DNA from: Staphylococcus hyicus
Lineage (GTDB): Bacteria; Bacillota; Bacilli; Staphylococcales; Staphylococcaceae
Direction of reading: 5' to 3'
Assembly (NCBI RefSeq): GCF_000816085.1
Contig: NZ_CP008747.1
Coordinates: 744,001-808,000, forward strand
Length of the DNA: 64,000 bases
Positions 52,777-62,905 of this stretch are shown here, one piece after another. Each line of letters starts with the position of its first letter. The first letter of the stretch is position 1. The notes below the pieces were generated by a model that was given only the letters and a program-made list of their open reading frames with translations, did not search any database and was not told where the DNA came from. A program made the position numbers and the translations under genes.

Positions 52777-54204
52777 ATGAGAAACCAAACGAAACAATAT
52801 ATAAATGGTGCATGGGTAGACAGTCATAGTGGTGAAACAATTGATGTCATCAACCCAGCTACCGAAGAAGTATTTGGTCGCATTGCAAAAGGTGATGAAA
52901 CGGACGTAAATCAAGCTGTGAAAGCAGCGCACGATGTCTATTTAGAATTTAGACATACGCCAGTAAAAGAGCGCCAAGCTTTACTTGGACGTATCGTCGA
53001 AGAATATAAAAAACGTAAAAACGATTTAATCGAAGCAATGACACTTGAATTAGGGGCACCAGTGACTAAATCTGAAAATGTCCATTATCAAATGGGGCTT
53101 AATCATTTTCAAGCAGCATTTGACGCATTGGATGATTTTCAATTTGAAGAGCAACGTGGTGAAAATTTAGTTGTTAAAGAAGCAATTGGTGTGGCTGGTT
53201 TAATTACACCTTGGAACTTTCCAACGAACCAAACATCACTGAAATTAGCAGCGGCATTTGCTGCTGGTTCACCAGTTGTATTAAAACCATCTGAAGAAAC
53301 ACCATTTGCTGCAATTATTTTAGCTGAAATTTTTGAAGCTGCAGGAGTACCTAAAGGTGTATTCAATCTCGTGAATGGGGACGGTGAAGGTGTAGGTAAT
53401 CCATTAAGTGAACATCCTGATGTGCGTATGATGTCCTTTACAGGCTCAGGTGGCACTGGTGCGAAAATTATGGAAAAAGCAAGTAAAGATTTCAAGAAAG
53501 TATCGTTAGAGTTAGGCGGGAAGTCACCTTATATCATTTTAGATGACGCTGATATTGAAGGTGCAGCACAGGCTGCTGTTAACAAAGTAGTGAATAATAC
53601 TGGTCAAGTATGCACTGCGGGTACCCGTACGCTTATTCCGGAATCAATGAAAGATGATTTCTTAGAAAAAGCCAAAGCATATATGTCTAATGTTAAAGTT
53701 GGAGATCCGCAAAGTAAAGATACGGATATGGGCCCTATCATAAGCAAAAAACAATATGATCAAGTTCAAGACTATATTCGAAAAGGGATCAAAGAAGGCG
53801 CAACCCTTTATTATGGAGGTACAGGCCTTCCTGAAGGATTAGATAAAGGGTACTATGCTAAACCAACGATATTCTCAGATGTGGATAACAAAATGACGAT
53901 TGCTCAAGAAGAAATATTCGGACCAGTCATGTCTGTTATTACGTATAAAGATATCGATGAAGCGATTCGTATAGCTAATGATACGAAATACGGTCTAGCA
54001 GGATATGTTTACGGTCAAAATAAAGACACATTGCAAAAAGTAGCACGCTCAATTGAAGCAGGTACAGTTGAAATTAATGAATCAGGCAGAACACCAGATT
54101 TACCATTCGGGGGTTACAAACAGTCAGGAATCGGCCGCGAATGGGGCGATTATGGTATTGAAGAATTTTTAGAAGTGAAATCAATCGCAGGATATTTTAA
54201 ATAA
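52777..54204 (+). CDS. NAD(P)-dependent aldehyde dehydrogenase
   Basis: 475 residues of the ALDH superfamily: cofactor stretch [20 protein letters not shown], the general base in [11 protein letters not shown], the catalytic cysteine in [12 protein letters not shown] (about residue 280), and [14 protein letters not shown] near the end. Substrate unknown; staphylococcal relatives are annotated only as aldehyde dehydrogenase. Its place beside qsrR suggests a role in quinone/aldehyde stress. ATG 52777 follows AAAAGGAGTG. Confidence 0.9.
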   Translation: MRNQTKQYINGAWVDSHSGETIDVINPATEEVFGRIAKGDETDVNQAVKAAHDVYLEFRHTPVKERQALLGRIVEEYKKRKNDLIEAMTLELGAPVTKSENVHYQMGLNHFQAAFDALDDFQFEEQRGENLVVKEAIGVAGLITPWNFPTNQTSLKLAAAFAAGSPVVLKPSEETPFAAIILAEIFEAAGVPKGVFNLVNGDGEGVGNPLSEHPDVRMMSFTGSGGTGAKIMEKASKDFKKVSLELGGKSPYIILDDADIEGAAQAAVNKVVNNTGQVCTAGTRTLIPESMKDDFLEKAKAYMSNVKVGDPQSKDTDMGPIISKKQYDQVQDYIRKGIKEGATLYYGGTGLPEGLDKGYYAKPTIFSDVDNKMTIAQEEIFGPVMSVITYKDIDEAIRIANDTKYGLAGYVYGQNKDTLQKVARSIEAGTVEINESGRTPDLPFGGYKQSGIGREWGDYGIEEFLEVKSIAGYFK

Positions 54205-54209
54205 ATGTA

Positions 54210-54266
54210 GTTAACCACGTTGTTAATGTCACTAAACATCAAATTCAGACATTTAACAACGTGGTT
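54210..54266. terminator. Hairpin between aldehyde dehydrogenase gene and rho
   Basis: TTAACCACGTTGTTAA and TTTAACAACGTGGTT form a long perfect stem around a loop of about 25 bases, with TGATTTATG after it. Confidence 0.8.
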
Positions 54267-54381
54267 GATTTATGTTTCAATTTATATCATGTTTTGTGTT
54301 TAACCCTAAAATTTGCTATAGTATTGATGTTATCGTATCAAAAATACGGTTAAAGAATTTATTATGAAATGAGTGTTAAAT

Positions 54382-55698
54382 ATGGCGACTAGGGAAAGAA
54401 CCTCACCTCAATATGAGTCTTTTCATGAATTGTATAAAAACTACACGACCAAAGCTTTGACTGAAAAAGCCAAATCTTTAAAACTATCAAACTATAGTAA
54501 GTTAAATAAAAAAGAACTTGTCCTTGCCATAATGGAAGCACAAATGGAAAAAGACGGTAACTACTATATGGAAGGTATTTTAGACGATATTCAACCAGAT
54601 GGTTACGGTTTTTTACGAACGGTAAATTATTCAAAAGGTGAAAAAGATATATATATTTCTGCATCACAAATTAGACGTTTTGAAATTAAGTTAGGTGATA
54701 AGGTTACTGGTAAAGTAAGACAACCTAAAGAAAATGAGAAATATTACGGCTTATTACAAGTGGACTTTGTCAATGACCATAATGCAGAAGAAGTGAAAAA
54801 ACGACCGCATTTCCAAGCTTTAACGCCTCTATATCCTGAAGAACGTATCAAATTAGAAACAGACCCCGACAAATACTCCACACGTGTTATGGATTTAGTC
54901 ACACCAATCGGATTAGGACAACGTGGTTTAATCGTTGCACCACCTAAGGCAGGTAAAACCTCTTTATTAAAAGAAATCGCTAATGCTATTGTAAAAAATA
55001 AACCGAATGCTAAATTATTCATTTTACTTGTAGGTGAAAGACCTGAGGAAGTGACAGATATTGAACGCTCGGTTGAAGAAGCGGAAGTCGTGCACTCTAC
55101 ATTTGATGAACATCCGAAACATCACGTGAAAGTTGCAGAATTACTACTTGAAAGAGCAAAACGTCTCGTTGAAATCGGTGAAGATGTGATTGTACTGATG
55201 GACTCTATAACACGATTAGCACGTGCGTACAATTTAGTCGTACCACCAAGTGGGCGTACATTATCTGGAGGTTTAGATCCTGCTTCTTTACACGGTCCTA
55301 AAACATTTTTCGGTGCAGCGCGTAATATTGAAGCTGGTGGCAGTCTAACTATATTAGCAACAGCGCTGGTAGATACAGGTTCTCGCATGGATGACATGAT
55401 TTATGAAGAGTTTAAAGGTACAGGGAATATGGAGTTGCATTTGGATCGACGTTTATCGGAACGAAGAATATTCCCAGCGATTGATATTTCAAGAAGTTCA
55501 ACTCGTAAAGAAGAATTGCTCATTCCTAAAAATGAACTTGAAAGTTTATGGCAATTACGAAATATGTTCTCAAATTCACCAGACTTTGCAGAACGCTTTA
55601 TACGACGACTTAAGAAAACAAAAACAAACGACGCTTTTTTTGAGGAATTGAAAAAAAGTGCGATTGAAAGCACTAAAACAGGAAAACCTATTATTTAA
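54382..55698 (+). CDS. rho: Transcription termination factor Rho
   Basis: Hexameric RNA helicase that ends transcription. 438 residues: SAP/N-terminal domain (KELVLAIMEAQMEKDG), an RNA-binding cold-shock-like domain (about 50-125), then the RecA-like motor with P-loop APPKAGKTSLLKE, Walker B VIVLMDSITRLARAYN, the Q-loop GGLDPASLHGPK and the R-loop SRMDDMIYEEFKGTGN. Length and sequence match S. aureus Rho from ATG 54382. The ribosome site is poor (GAAATGAG) although the gene is conserved; a GTG nine bases upstream is the alternative start. Confidence 0.96.
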   Translation: MATRERTSPQYESFHELYKNYTTKALTEKAKSLKLSNYSKLNKKELVLAIMEAQMEKDGNYYMEGILDDIQPDGYGFLRTVNYSKGEKDIYISASQIRRFEIKLGDKVTGKVRQPKENEKYYGLLQVDFVNDHNAEEVKKRPHFQALTPLYPEERIKLETDPDKYSTRVMDLVTPIGLGQRGLIVAPPKAGKTSLLKEIANAIVKNKPNAKLFILLVGERPEEVTDIERSVEEAEVVHSTFDEHPKHHVKVAELLLERAKRLVEIGEDVIVLMDSITRLARAYNLVVPPSGRTLSGGLDPASLHGPKTFFGAARNIEAGGSLTILATALVDTGSRMDDMIYEEFKGTGNMELHLDRRLSERRIFPAIDISRSSTRKEELLIPKNELESLWQLRNMFSNSPDFAERFIRRLKKTKTNDAFFEELKKSAIESTKTGKPII

Positions 55699-55721
55699 TT
55701 TAAAGAAATGTTGACGTGGGG

Positions 55722-55750
55722 TTGCTTTTTAAAATTGCACCCTTTATAAT
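55722..55750 (+). promoter_or_regulatory. rpmE2 promoter
   Basis: TTGCTT (55722-55727), 17 bases and TATAAT (55745-55750), about 70 bases before the ribosomal protein gene. Confidence 0.7.
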
Positions 55751-55819
55751 GTACAAGTATTGGGTAAAACTCACAAATAACTCTGTTCCAGATGGTTCAG
55801 GGCAAAGGAGCTGAAAATA

Positions 55820-56074
55820 ATGAAACAAGGCATTCATCCAGAATACCGTAAAGTAATCTTCTTAGATACTACAACGAACTTTAAGTTTTTAAGTGGTTCT
55901 ACGAAGTATTCAAGCGAAACAATGGAATGGGAAGATGGTAACGAGTATCCAGTTATTCGTTTAGATATTTCTTCTGACTCACACCCATTCTACACAGGAC
56001 GTCAAAAATTTGCTGCTGCAGATGGTCGTGTGGAGCGTTTCAACAAGAAATTCGGTCTCAAATCAAACAACTAA
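55820..56074 (+). CDS. rpmE2: Ribosomal protein bL31 type B
   Basis: 84 residues, [18 protein letters not shown] at the start, and [20 protein letters not shown]. The zinc-binding CxxC of type A L31 is absent, so this is the zinc-free paralogue. Strong site AAAGGAG before ATG 55820. It is monocistronic with its own promoter and terminator. Confidence 0.96.
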   Translation: MKQGIHPEYRKVIFLDTTTNFKFLSGSTKYSSETMEWEDGNEYPVIRLDISSDSHPFYTGRQKFAAADGRVERFNKKFGLKSNN

Positions 56075-56141
56075 TCATCGTATTAACGAGTTATCCGAAA
56101 GCAGTAAAGATGGACATCTTTGCATGCTTTCTCACTATTTG

Positions 56142-56172
56142 AAGCATCCTCATCAAAGAGGGTGCTTTTTTT
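56142..56172 (+). terminator. rpmE2 terminator
   Basis: AGCATCCTC and GAGGGTGCT (one G-U) around ATCAAA, followed by T residues. Confidence 0.9.
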
Positions 56173-56246
56173 AATGAAATCTTAAAAATCATTATTAAAA
56201 TATGATATAATGAAGCGATTATGTTTTGGAAAAGGTGGCATAAAAA

Positions 56247-56849
56247 ATGTACGAAGCGTATCATTCAGGATGGATTGAATGCATCACAGGCAGTATGTTC
56301 AGCGGTAAATCTGAAGAACTCATTCGCCGCTTACGACGTGGTGTTTATGCGAAACAAAAGGTGATAGTTTTTAAACCAACGATAGATGATCGTTACCATA
56401 AAGAAAAAATCGTTTCACATAATGGTAATGCAATAGAAGCAATAAACATCACTGAAGCGAGTGAGATATGGCAACATGATTTAACAGGTGTGGATATCAT
56501 TGGAATAGATGAAATTCAATTTTTCGATCGCACTGTTGTTGATATTGCCCAAACACTGGCTGAAAGAGGGTATCGTGTGATTACTGCAGGTCTTGACATG
56601 GATTTTAAAGGAGAACCATTTCATCCTGTTCCAGAGATGTTAGCAGTAAGTGAACATATTACAAAATTACAAGCAGTATGTGCCGTTTGCGGCGCTTCTT
56701 CTAGTCGTACACAAAGACTCATAGATGGAAAACCAGCGAAAGTTGATGATCCAATCATATTAGTGGGTGCCAATGAAAGTTATGAACCACGTTGTCGCGC
56801 ACACCACGTCATTCTACCAAGCGAGTCAAAAGAGGAGGAAAATGAGTAA
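56247..56849 (+). CDS. tdk: Thymidine kinase
   Basis: Salvage kinase phosphorylating thymidine. 200 residues, type II: P-loop [16 protein letters not shown] at residues 12-27, the catalytic IDEIQFFD, thymine-binding [11 protein letters not shown], and zinc-finger cysteines here and near RCRAHH. ATG 56247 follows AAAAGGTGG. Its stop overlaps the prfA start by one base, and the prfA-prmC genes continue the transcript. Confidence 0.95.
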   Translation: MYEAYHSGWIECITGSMFSGKSEELIRRLRRGVYAKQKVIVFKPTIDDRYHKEKIVSHNGNAIEAINITEASEIWQHDLTGVDIIGIDEIQFFDRTVVDIAQTLAERGYRVITAGLDMDFKGEPFHPVPEMLAVSEHITKLQAVCAVCGASSSRTQRLIDGKPAKVDDPIILVGANESYEPRCRAHHVILPSESKEEENE

Positions 56850-57925
56850 TGTTTGATCAATTAGATATCGTAGAAGAAAGATACGAACAATTAAATGAAT
56901 TGCTAAGCGATCCAGAGGTAGTGAGTGACTCTGACAAATTAAGAAAATATTCTAAAGAGCAATCGGAACTGCAAAAAACAGTAGAAGTATATCGTAACTA
57001 TAAACAAGTCAAAGAAGAATTGAATGATATTGATAGTATGTTAAATGAAACGACAGATGCTGATGAAATAGAAATGCTGAAAGAAGAAGCAGCAACACTT
57101 AAACCACAAATTCCACAATTTGAAGAAGAATTAAAGTTTTTATTAATTCCGAAAGACCCTAATGATGACAAAGATGTTATCGTGGAGGTGAGAGCTGCTG
57201 CTGGTGGTGATGAAGCAGCCATTTTTGCTGGAGATTTATTTAGAATGTATACCAAATATGCGGAAGCGAATCGCTTTAAAACTGAAATTGTGGAAGCGAC
57301 TGAAAGTGACCACGGTGGTTATAAAGAAATAAGTTTTTCGGTTTCAGGTGAAGGTGCGTATAGTAAATTGAAATATGAAAATGGTGCACATCGTGTTCAA
57401 CGTGTTCCTGAAACAGAATCCGGCGGACGTATTCATACGTCTACAGCTACAGTAGCAGTGTTACCAGAAGTTGAAGATGTAGAAATTGAAATTCGCAATG
57501 AAGATTTGAAAATTGATACTTACCGATCAAGTGGAGCTGGGGGTCAACACGTCAATACAACCGACTCGGCGGTACGTATTACGCACTTACCAACTGGGGT
57601 CATTGCCACATCTTCTGAAAAATCTCAAATTCAAAACCGTGAAAAGGCGATGAAAGTGTTAAAAGCACGTTTATATGATATGAAAGTGCAAGAAGAGCAA
57701 CAAAAATATGCTGCTCAACGTAAATCAGCTGTAGGGACTGGAGATCGTTCTGAACGTATTCGAACATATAACTACCCACAAAGTCGTGTTACAGATCATC
57801 GTATTGGGTTAACGTTGCAAAAATTGGACCAAATCATGGAAGGTAAACTTGATGAAGTGATCGATGCCTTAACGATGCACGAACAAACTGAAAAGTTAAA
57901 AGAGCTTAATAACGGTGAAATTTAA
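56849..57925 (+). CDS. prfA: Peptide chain release factor 1
   Basis: Reads UAA and UAG stop codons and triggers peptide release. 358 residues; the GGQ motif is in [16 protein letters not shown] (about residue 233), with the recognition loop region around [12 protein letters not shown] and the C-terminal [11 protein letters not shown]. The ribosome site AGAGGAGG lies within the end of tdk, and ATG 56849 overlaps its stop. prmC, whose product methylates the GGQ glutamine, overlaps the prfA 3' end, so enzyme and substrate are co-expressed. Confidence 0.97.
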   Translation: MFDQLDIVEERYEQLNELLSDPEVVSDSDKLRKYSKEQSELQKTVEVYRNYKQVKEELNDIDSMLNETTDADEIEMLKEEAATLKPQIPQFEEELKFLLIPKDPNDDKDVIVEVRAAAGGDEAAIFAGDLFRMYTKYAEANRFKTEIVEATESDHGGYKEISFSVSGEGAYSKLKYENGAHRVQRVPETESGGRIHTSTATVAVLPEVEDVEIEIRNEDLKIDTYRSSGAGGQHVNTTDSAVRITHLPTGVIATSSEKSQIQNREKAMKVLKARLYDMKVQEEQQKYAAQRKSAVGTGDRSERIRTYNYPQSRVTDHRIGLTLQKLDQIMEGKLDEVIDALTMHEQTEKLKELNNGEI

Positions 57926-58757
57926 TCAGTGGGTGGAAATAGGTCGTCAACGTTTAGAAGAAAATCATTGTGAACCGGCACAAATCGATTGGCTTATCAT
58001 GGATATGTTGAACTGGTCTCGTACAACCTATTTACTCAATCTACAAGAAGAAATGACAATAGAAGCGCATCACATGTTAGAACAAGGATTGGCACGTCTT
58101 ATTAAAGGAGAGCCTGTACAGTATGTCGTTGGGAAAGCGGCCTTTTTTAATCGAGAGTATAAAGTATCAAAAGATGTTTTGATACCACGTCCTGAAACAG
58201 AAGAAGTCGTCATGAAATTCATGGAAATGGTACATTTAAGTGGTCATGTAGCAGACATTGGTACTGGAAGTGGTATCATTGCTATTACGTTGAAAAAAGA
58301 ACTGCCAACCCTGAATGTTTTAGCTACAGACATTTCGAAAGATGCATTAAATATTGCGGAATTTAACGCACAGAGTCATGGCGCTGACATTCGATTTTTA
58401 TTAGGGGACACCTTGAAACCATTGATAAGCGAAAACATTCAATTAGATGGGTTAATATCGAATCCGCCGTATATTTGCCAATCTGAACAAGGTTTCATGA
58501 GTAAAAGTACATTAAACTTCGAGCCCCATATCGCGTTGTTTGCCAAAGAGAACGGATTGCATATTTATCGCACTCTATTTGAGCAATTGCCAAAAGTAAT
58601 GAAACATGGTGCTCCAGTCGTGTTTGAGATTGGTTTTCAACAAGGAACCATACTGAAAAATTTGCTTTTAGCAATGTATCCTCAACTTGATGTCAACATC
58701 ACTGCTGACATCAACGGGAATGACCGTATTTTAAGTTTTAAGTGGTGCGTTAAATAA
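57915..58757 (+). CDS. prmC: Release factor glutamine methyltransferase PrmC
   Basis: Methylates the GGQ glutamine of release factors. 280 residues: N-terminal helical domain, then a Rossmann methyltransferase with [14 protein letters not shown] (SAM loop), [15 protein letters not shown], and the catalytic NPPY in [12 protein letters not shown] 57915 starts inside the end of prfA and overlaps it by 11 bases, suggesting translational coupling. Confidence 0.95.
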   Translation: MKFNQWVEIGRQRLEENHCEPAQIDWLIMDMLNWSRTTYLLNLQEEMTIEAHHMLEQGLARLIKGEPVQYVVGKAAFFNREYKVSKDVLIPRPETEEVVMKFMEMVHLSGHVADIGTGSGIIAITLKKELPTLNVLATDISKDALNIAEFNAQSHGADIRFLLGDTLKPLISENIQLDGLISNPPYICQSEQGFMSKSTLNFEPHIALFAKENGLHIYRTLFEQLPKVMKHGAPVVFEIGFQQGTILKNLLLAMYPQLDVNITADINGNDRILSFKWCVK

Positions 58758-58767
58758 TTATCATATC

Positions 58768-58803
58768 AAAGTTATGTATCTTACAAGAGTGCATAACTTT
58801 TTA
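58768..58803 (+). terminator. prmC terminator
   Basis: AAAGTTATG and CATAACTTT form a 9-bp stem with a 15-base loop, followed by TTTTTA. It may only attenuate, since a ribosome site for the next gene lies just after. Confidence 0.7.
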
Positions 58804-58842
58804 TTATGGAGTAAAATAATATTAAGAAAGAGGTGTTATCTC

Positions 58843-59895
58843 GTGTTAGACACTAAAATATGGGACGTTCGTGAATATACAAATCATCTCGATGCGTATC
58901 CGCAATTTGATGAGATTATACGTATGTACCGCGAGGGGAAACGTATTGTTTTACCAACTGAAACTGTATATGGGCTTGGCGGCAGTGCGTTGAATGAAGA
59001 AACGGTTAAAGGTATTTATGAAGCAAAAGGTCGACCATCTGATAATCCACTTATTATTCACATATATGACACAGACCAATTAGAAGATTTTGTGACGTCT
59101 ATATCTGAAACAACATTAAAGTTAATGGAAGCGTTTTGGCCAGGCCCCATTACATTTATACTACCGCTCAAATCAGGATATTTATGCGAACGCGTAACTG
59201 GAGGGTTGAATTCAGTAGCAGTAAGAATGCCAAGTCATCCTGTGGCGCGGTACATATTGAAAAAAGCAAACATACCCATAGCTGCACCTAGTGCAAATAT
59301 GAGTGGTCGACCATCACCTACAACGTTTGAACACGCGTATGATGATTTATATGGTAGAGTTGAAGGTATTATACAGTCTACCCCTAGTGATGCTGGTTTA
59401 GAAAGTACTGTCATAGATTGTACGTCATTTCCATATCGTATTGCTCGTCCAGGTACAATTACGAGACAAATGTTGAATGACATTTTACCAAATTCCATTG
59501 ATGATACTGTAATTGATATGACGGAAAAGCCAATTGCGCCAGGCATGAAATACAAACATTATGCACCAGATACGCCACTGATTATGATAGAGCATATTGG
59601 CAATGATATTCGTAGGAGTGCACATGATGATTGGAAGGGAATTGCATTTATTGTACCGGAAAGTTTATCAAAATATATTCCGAAAGAAGCTAAGGTAATT
59701 ATTTTGAGCCAAGACGAATTTGATATTCAAACTGCAAATCGACATTTATATGCTGCACTCCATCAGTTAGATGAACTTAAATCGGTATCATGTGCATATA
59801 TTTATGGTTATCCAGTCAATGAAGATACGGAAGCTTTACGTAATAGAATGATGAAAGCAGTTAATCATCAAGTGGTAAAGGATGAACGCTTATGA
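58843..59895 (+). CDS. L-threonylcarbamoyladenylate synthase (Sua5 type)
   Basis: Makes threonylcarbamoyl-AMP from threonine, bicarbonate and ATP for the essential tRNA modification t6A. 350 residues: YrdC domain (about 25-215, VLPTETVYGLGG, AKGRPSDNPL, APSANMSGRPSP) followed by a Sua5 C-terminal domain (about 240-345), so it is the longer Sua5 form rather than TsaC. The start is GTG 58843, ten bases after GAAAGAGG. A TTG or ATG further upstream would fall in the terminator hairpin. Its stop overlaps the next gene by four bases. Confidence 0.9.
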   Translation: MLDTKIWDVREYTNHLDAYPQFDEIIRMYREGKRIVLPTETVYGLGGSALNEETVKGIYEAKGRPSDNPLIIHIYDTDQLEDFVTSISETTLKLMEAFWPGPITFILPLKSGYLCERVTGGLNSVAVRMPSHPVARYILKKANIPIAAPSANMSGRPSPTTFEHAYDDLYGRVEGIIQSTPSDAGLESTVIDCTSFPYRIARPGTITRQMLNDILPNSIDDTVIDMTEKPIAPGMKYKHYAPDTPLIMIEHIGNDIRRSAHDDWKGIAFIVPESLSKYIPKEAKVIILSQDEFDIQTANRHLYAALHQLDELKSVSCAYIYGYPVNEDTEALRNRMMKAVNHQVVKDERL

Positions 59896-60311
59896 GAATT
59901 ATTTTTGTTTGCACAGGAAACACTTGTCGAAGTCCTATGGCCGAAAGTATCGCAACACAAATATTACCGCATCATCAAATTGAATCTCGAGGTTTAATGG
60001 CGATAGAAGGGCAACCTATTGCATCACACACGCTAGAAGTATTGCATACAAAAAACTACCCTCAACCGACTTCTGCACAACCATTTCAATATGAAGATTT
60101 AACAGCGGATTTAATATTAACGATGACAGTAGACCATAAAAAACATATTGAATGTTTATATGGCATGCAACAACATGTGCATACACTTAAAGATTATATT
60201 AATCAAAGTGCTGATATACCAGATCCTTTCGGGGGCCCTCTTGAACACTATCAAATGCTTTTTGAGCAGCTCGAAAAGGATATTTTTAAACTTAAAGAAC
60301 AAATTGATTGA
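59892..60311 (+). CDS. ptpB: Low-molecular-weight phosphatase PtpB/YwlE (protein-arginine phosphatase type)
   Basis: 139 residues of the LMW-PTP fold. The active-site loop VCTGNTCRSPMAES begins at residue 6, with the general acid in DIPDPFGG. Threonine in GNT instead of the usual Ile (GNI) matches Bacillus YwlE, which uses this residue to choose phospho-arginine. It therefore probably opposes the McsB arginine kinase. ATG 59892 overlaps the Sua5 gene by four bases. S. aureus PtpB, the equivalent, has been reported as protein-arginine phosphatase. Confidence 0.88.
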   Translation: MRIIFVCTGNTCRSPMAESIATQILPHHQIESRGLMAIEGQPIASHTLEVLHTKNYPQPTSAQPFQYEDLTADLILTMTVDHKKHIECLYGMQQHVHTLKDYINQSADIPDPFGGPLEHYQMLFEQLEKDIFKLKEQID

Positions 60312-60436
60312 AAATCAGTTATATAATCAGTATAAGTTCATTAGAAAATACGTTATAATATATGGCATATAGCACGTTTCTATGTTCTTTGGATAATTCG
60401 TTTTGTATTCATACATAATCCTAGGAGGTTTTATTC

Positions 60437-60964
60437 ATGGAAGATTTAAAACAGTTATTGGAAGAACTCAAGTCTCAATCGTTTTTTGTTGACGGAGAAA
60501 TCTGTGTTATTGGTTGTTCTACATCAGAGGTACTCGGTGACAAAATAGGCACTACAGGCTCCATGGACATCGCTAAAGATATATTTGAAGCACTCGTCGA
60601 CATTTCAGAAGAAACGGGTGTTTCATTTGCATATCAAGGGTGTGAACATATTAATCGCGCACTCACTATAGAGCGTGAAGACTTTAATCCATTAACAATG
60701 GAAGAAGTAAGCGTTGTACCAGATGTGCATGCTGGAGGATCGCTTGCCACTTATGCTTATCGTCATTTGAAAGAACCGATTGTTGTAGAGTATATCACAG
60801 CAAACAAAGGGATTGATATTGGCCAAACGTTAATCGGTATGCACCTTAAACACGTTGCGGTACCTGTGCGTACTTCAATAAGTAAAATTGGTGAAGCGAT
60901 TGTCACTGTGGCAACGACACGACCTAAAAAAATTGGTGGTGAACGTGCGAAATATCAACTTTAA
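60437..60964 (+). CDS. UPF0340 / TIGR01440 family protein (YwlG)
   Basis: 175 residues, conserved but of unknown function. Visible conserved features: [46 protein letters not shown], and [18 protein letters not shown]. The AGGAGG site lies ahead of ATG 60437. It sits between ptpB and glyA, as in many Firmicutes. No metal or nucleotide motif is obvious. Confidence 0.92.
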   Translation: MEDLKQLLEELKSQSFFVDGEICVIGCSTSEVLGDKIGTTGSMDIAKDIFEALVDISEETGVSFAYQGCEHINRALTIEREDFNPLTMEEVSVVPDVHAGGSLATYAYRHLKEPIVVEYITANKGIDIGQTLIGMHLKHVAVPVRTSISKIGEAIVTVATTRPKKIGGERAKYQL

Positions 60965-60986
60965 TAGGGAAAGAGGGAAAACGTTT

Positions 60987-62228
60987 ATGTCATTTATTTT
61001 TAAGCAAGACAAAGCCGTCGCAGATGCCATTAAGAAAGAATTTAATCGCCAAAATAACAACATCGAATTAATTGCGTCTGAAAATTTCGTTTCTGAAGCA
61101 GTCATGGAAGCACAAGGATCAGTCATGACAAACAAATATGCAGAAGGTTACCCAAACCGTCGTTATTACGGTGGATGTGAGTTTGTCGATATTACTGAAC
61201 AACTTGCAATTGATAGAGCGAAACAACTATTTAATGCTGAACATGTGAACGTTCAACCACATTCAGGTTCACAAGCGAATATGGCGGTTTACCTCGTTGC
61301 TCTTGAACATGGTGATACTGTATTAGGAATGAATTTAAGTCACGGTGGTCATTTAACGCACGGTTCACCTGTTAACTTTAGCGGCAAATTTTACAATTTT
61401 GTAGAATACCAAGTTACAAAAGACGAAGAGCGTATCGATTACGAGGAAATTCGTCGACTTGCAAAAGAAAACAAACCTAAACTCATTGTTGCAGGCGCAT
61501 CGGCGTATTCTCGTGAAATTGATTTTAAAAAATTCAAAGAGATCGCTGATGAAGTGAATGCAAAATTAATGGTGGATATGGCACATATTGCAGGTTTAGT
61601 TGCTGCTGGTTTACATCAAAACCCTGTAGAATTTGCCGATTTTGTGACAACGACTACGCATAAAACTTTAAGAGGCCCTCGTGGTGGTATGATTTTATGC
61701 AAAGAAAAATATAAAAAAGACATAGACAAAACAATTTTCCCTGGTATTCAAGGGGGGCCACTCGAGCATGTAATTGCAGCCAAAGCTGTTGCTTTTGGCG
61801 AAGCATTACAACCTGAATTTAAAACGTATCAAGCACAAGTCATTAAAAATGCGAAAACATTAGCTGCTACATTACAAGAAAATGGCTTCAGAATTGTTTC
61901 GGGTGGTACGGACAATCACCTTATTTCAGTCGATGTAAAAGGTTCAGTAGGTATTACAGGTAAAGATGCTGAAGAAGCACTTGATAGTATCGGTATTACG
62001 TGTAATAAAAATACGATTCCATTTGATCAAGAAAAACCATTTGTAACAAGTGGCATTCGTTTAGGTACACCTGCTGCAACAACGCGTGGTTTTGATGAGG
62101 AAGCCTTTAAAGAAGTCGCTCATATTATTAGCGATGTTTTGAAGAATCATCAAGATAATCAAGTTTTAAAAGACGCGAAAGAACGTGTTCGCACATTGAC
62201 TGGAAAATTCCCATTATACAATAAATAA
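60987..62228 (+). CDS. glyA: Serine hydroxymethyltransferase GlyA
   Basis: PLP enzyme converting serine and tetrahydrofolate into glycine and methylene-THF. 413 residues; the PLP lysine is in [14 protein letters not shown] (about residue 228), with [13 protein letters not shown], the [15 protein letters not shown] loop and [15 protein letters not shown] 60987 follows GAAAGAGGG. The preceding gene ends 22 bases before, and upp begins 21 bases after, so the block looks like one transcript. Confidence 0.97.
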   Translation: MSFIFKQDKAVADAIKKEFNRQNNNIELIASENFVSEAVMEAQGSVMTNKYAEGYPNRRYYGGCEFVDITEQLAIDRAKQLFNAEHVNVQPHSGSQANMAVYLVALEHGDTVLGMNLSHGGHLTHGSPVNFSGKFYNFVEYQVTKDEERIDYEEIRRLAKENKPKLIVAGASAYSREIDFKKFKEIADEVNAKLMVDMAHIAGLVAAGLHQNPVEFADFVTTTTHKTLRGPRGGMILCKEKYKKDIDKTIFPGIQGGPLEHVIAAKAVAFGEALQPEFKTYQAQVIKNAKTLAATLQENGFRIVSGGTDNHLISVDVKGSVGITGKDAEEALDSIGITCNKNTIPFDQEKPFVTSGIRLGTPAATTRGFDEEAFKEVAHIISDVLKNHQDNQVLKDAKERVRTLTGKFPLYNK

Positions 62229-62249
62229 AATATTGGAGGCATAAAACCA

Positions 62250-62879
62250 ATGGGTAAAGTACATGTATTTGATCATCCTTTAATTCAACACAAACTGAGT
62301 TTCATTCGAGATGTAAACACAGGAACAAAAGCTTTTCGTGAACTTGTAGATGAAGTCGGTATGCTTATGGCATATGAGGTTACACGTAACTTAGAACTTC
62401 AAGAAGTTGAAATAGAAACACCAGTCACGAAAGCAAAAGCAAAACGCTTATCTGGGAAAAAATTAGCCTTTGTACCGATACTTCGTGCTGGTTTAGGCAT
62501 GACGCAGGGGATTTTAAATCTCGTTCCTGCTGCAAGAATTGGACATGTGGGGCTTTATCGTGATCCAGAAACTCTAGAAGCGGTTGAATATTTTGTGAAG
62601 TTACCACAAGATATTGAAGAACGTGAAATCATTGTTGTAGATCCAATGTTAGCGACAGGAGCATCAGCAATTGAAGCCATTACGTCATTGAAAAAACGTG
62701 GAGCAAAACACATTCGCTTTATGTGTCTTATTGCAGCACCTGAGGGTGTTCAAAAGCTTCAAGAAGCACATGAAGATGTAGATATTTTCATTGCAGCTCT
62801 AGACGAGAAGTTAGATGAAAATGCGTATATCATTCCTGGATTAGGGGATGCTGGTGATCGTTTGTTCGGTACAAAATAA
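62250..62879 (+). CDS. upp: Uracil phosphoribosyltransferase
   Basis: Salvages uracil with PRPP to UMP. 209 residues, the same as S. aureus Upp; PRPP loop [16 protein letters not shown] (about 130-145), uracil-site [16 protein letters not shown] at the C-terminus. ATG 62250 follows TTGGAGG. A short gap with AAGGAGCG leads to mnaA. Confidence 0.97.
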   Translation: MGKVHVFDHPLIQHKLSFIRDVNTGTKAFRELVDEVGMLMAYEVTRNLELQEVEIETPVTKAKAKRLSGKKLAFVPILRAGLGMTQGILNLVPAARIGHVGLYRDPETLEAVEYFVKLPQDIEEREIIVVDPMLATGASAIEAITSLKKRGAKHIRFMCLIAAPEGVQKLQEAHEDVDIFIAALDEKLDENAYIIPGLGDAGDRLFGTK

Positions 62880-62905
62880 TGTCTTAATTAAGGAGCGCTT
62901 ATTCA

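Noticed and set aside
53139-53495. 118-codon minus-strand frame in the aldehyde dehydrogenase gene
   Set aside because: Antisense mirror of a conserved domain.
60148-60372. 74-codon plus-strand frame across the end of ptpB
   Set aside because: Same strand but out of frame with ptpB; no ribosome site.
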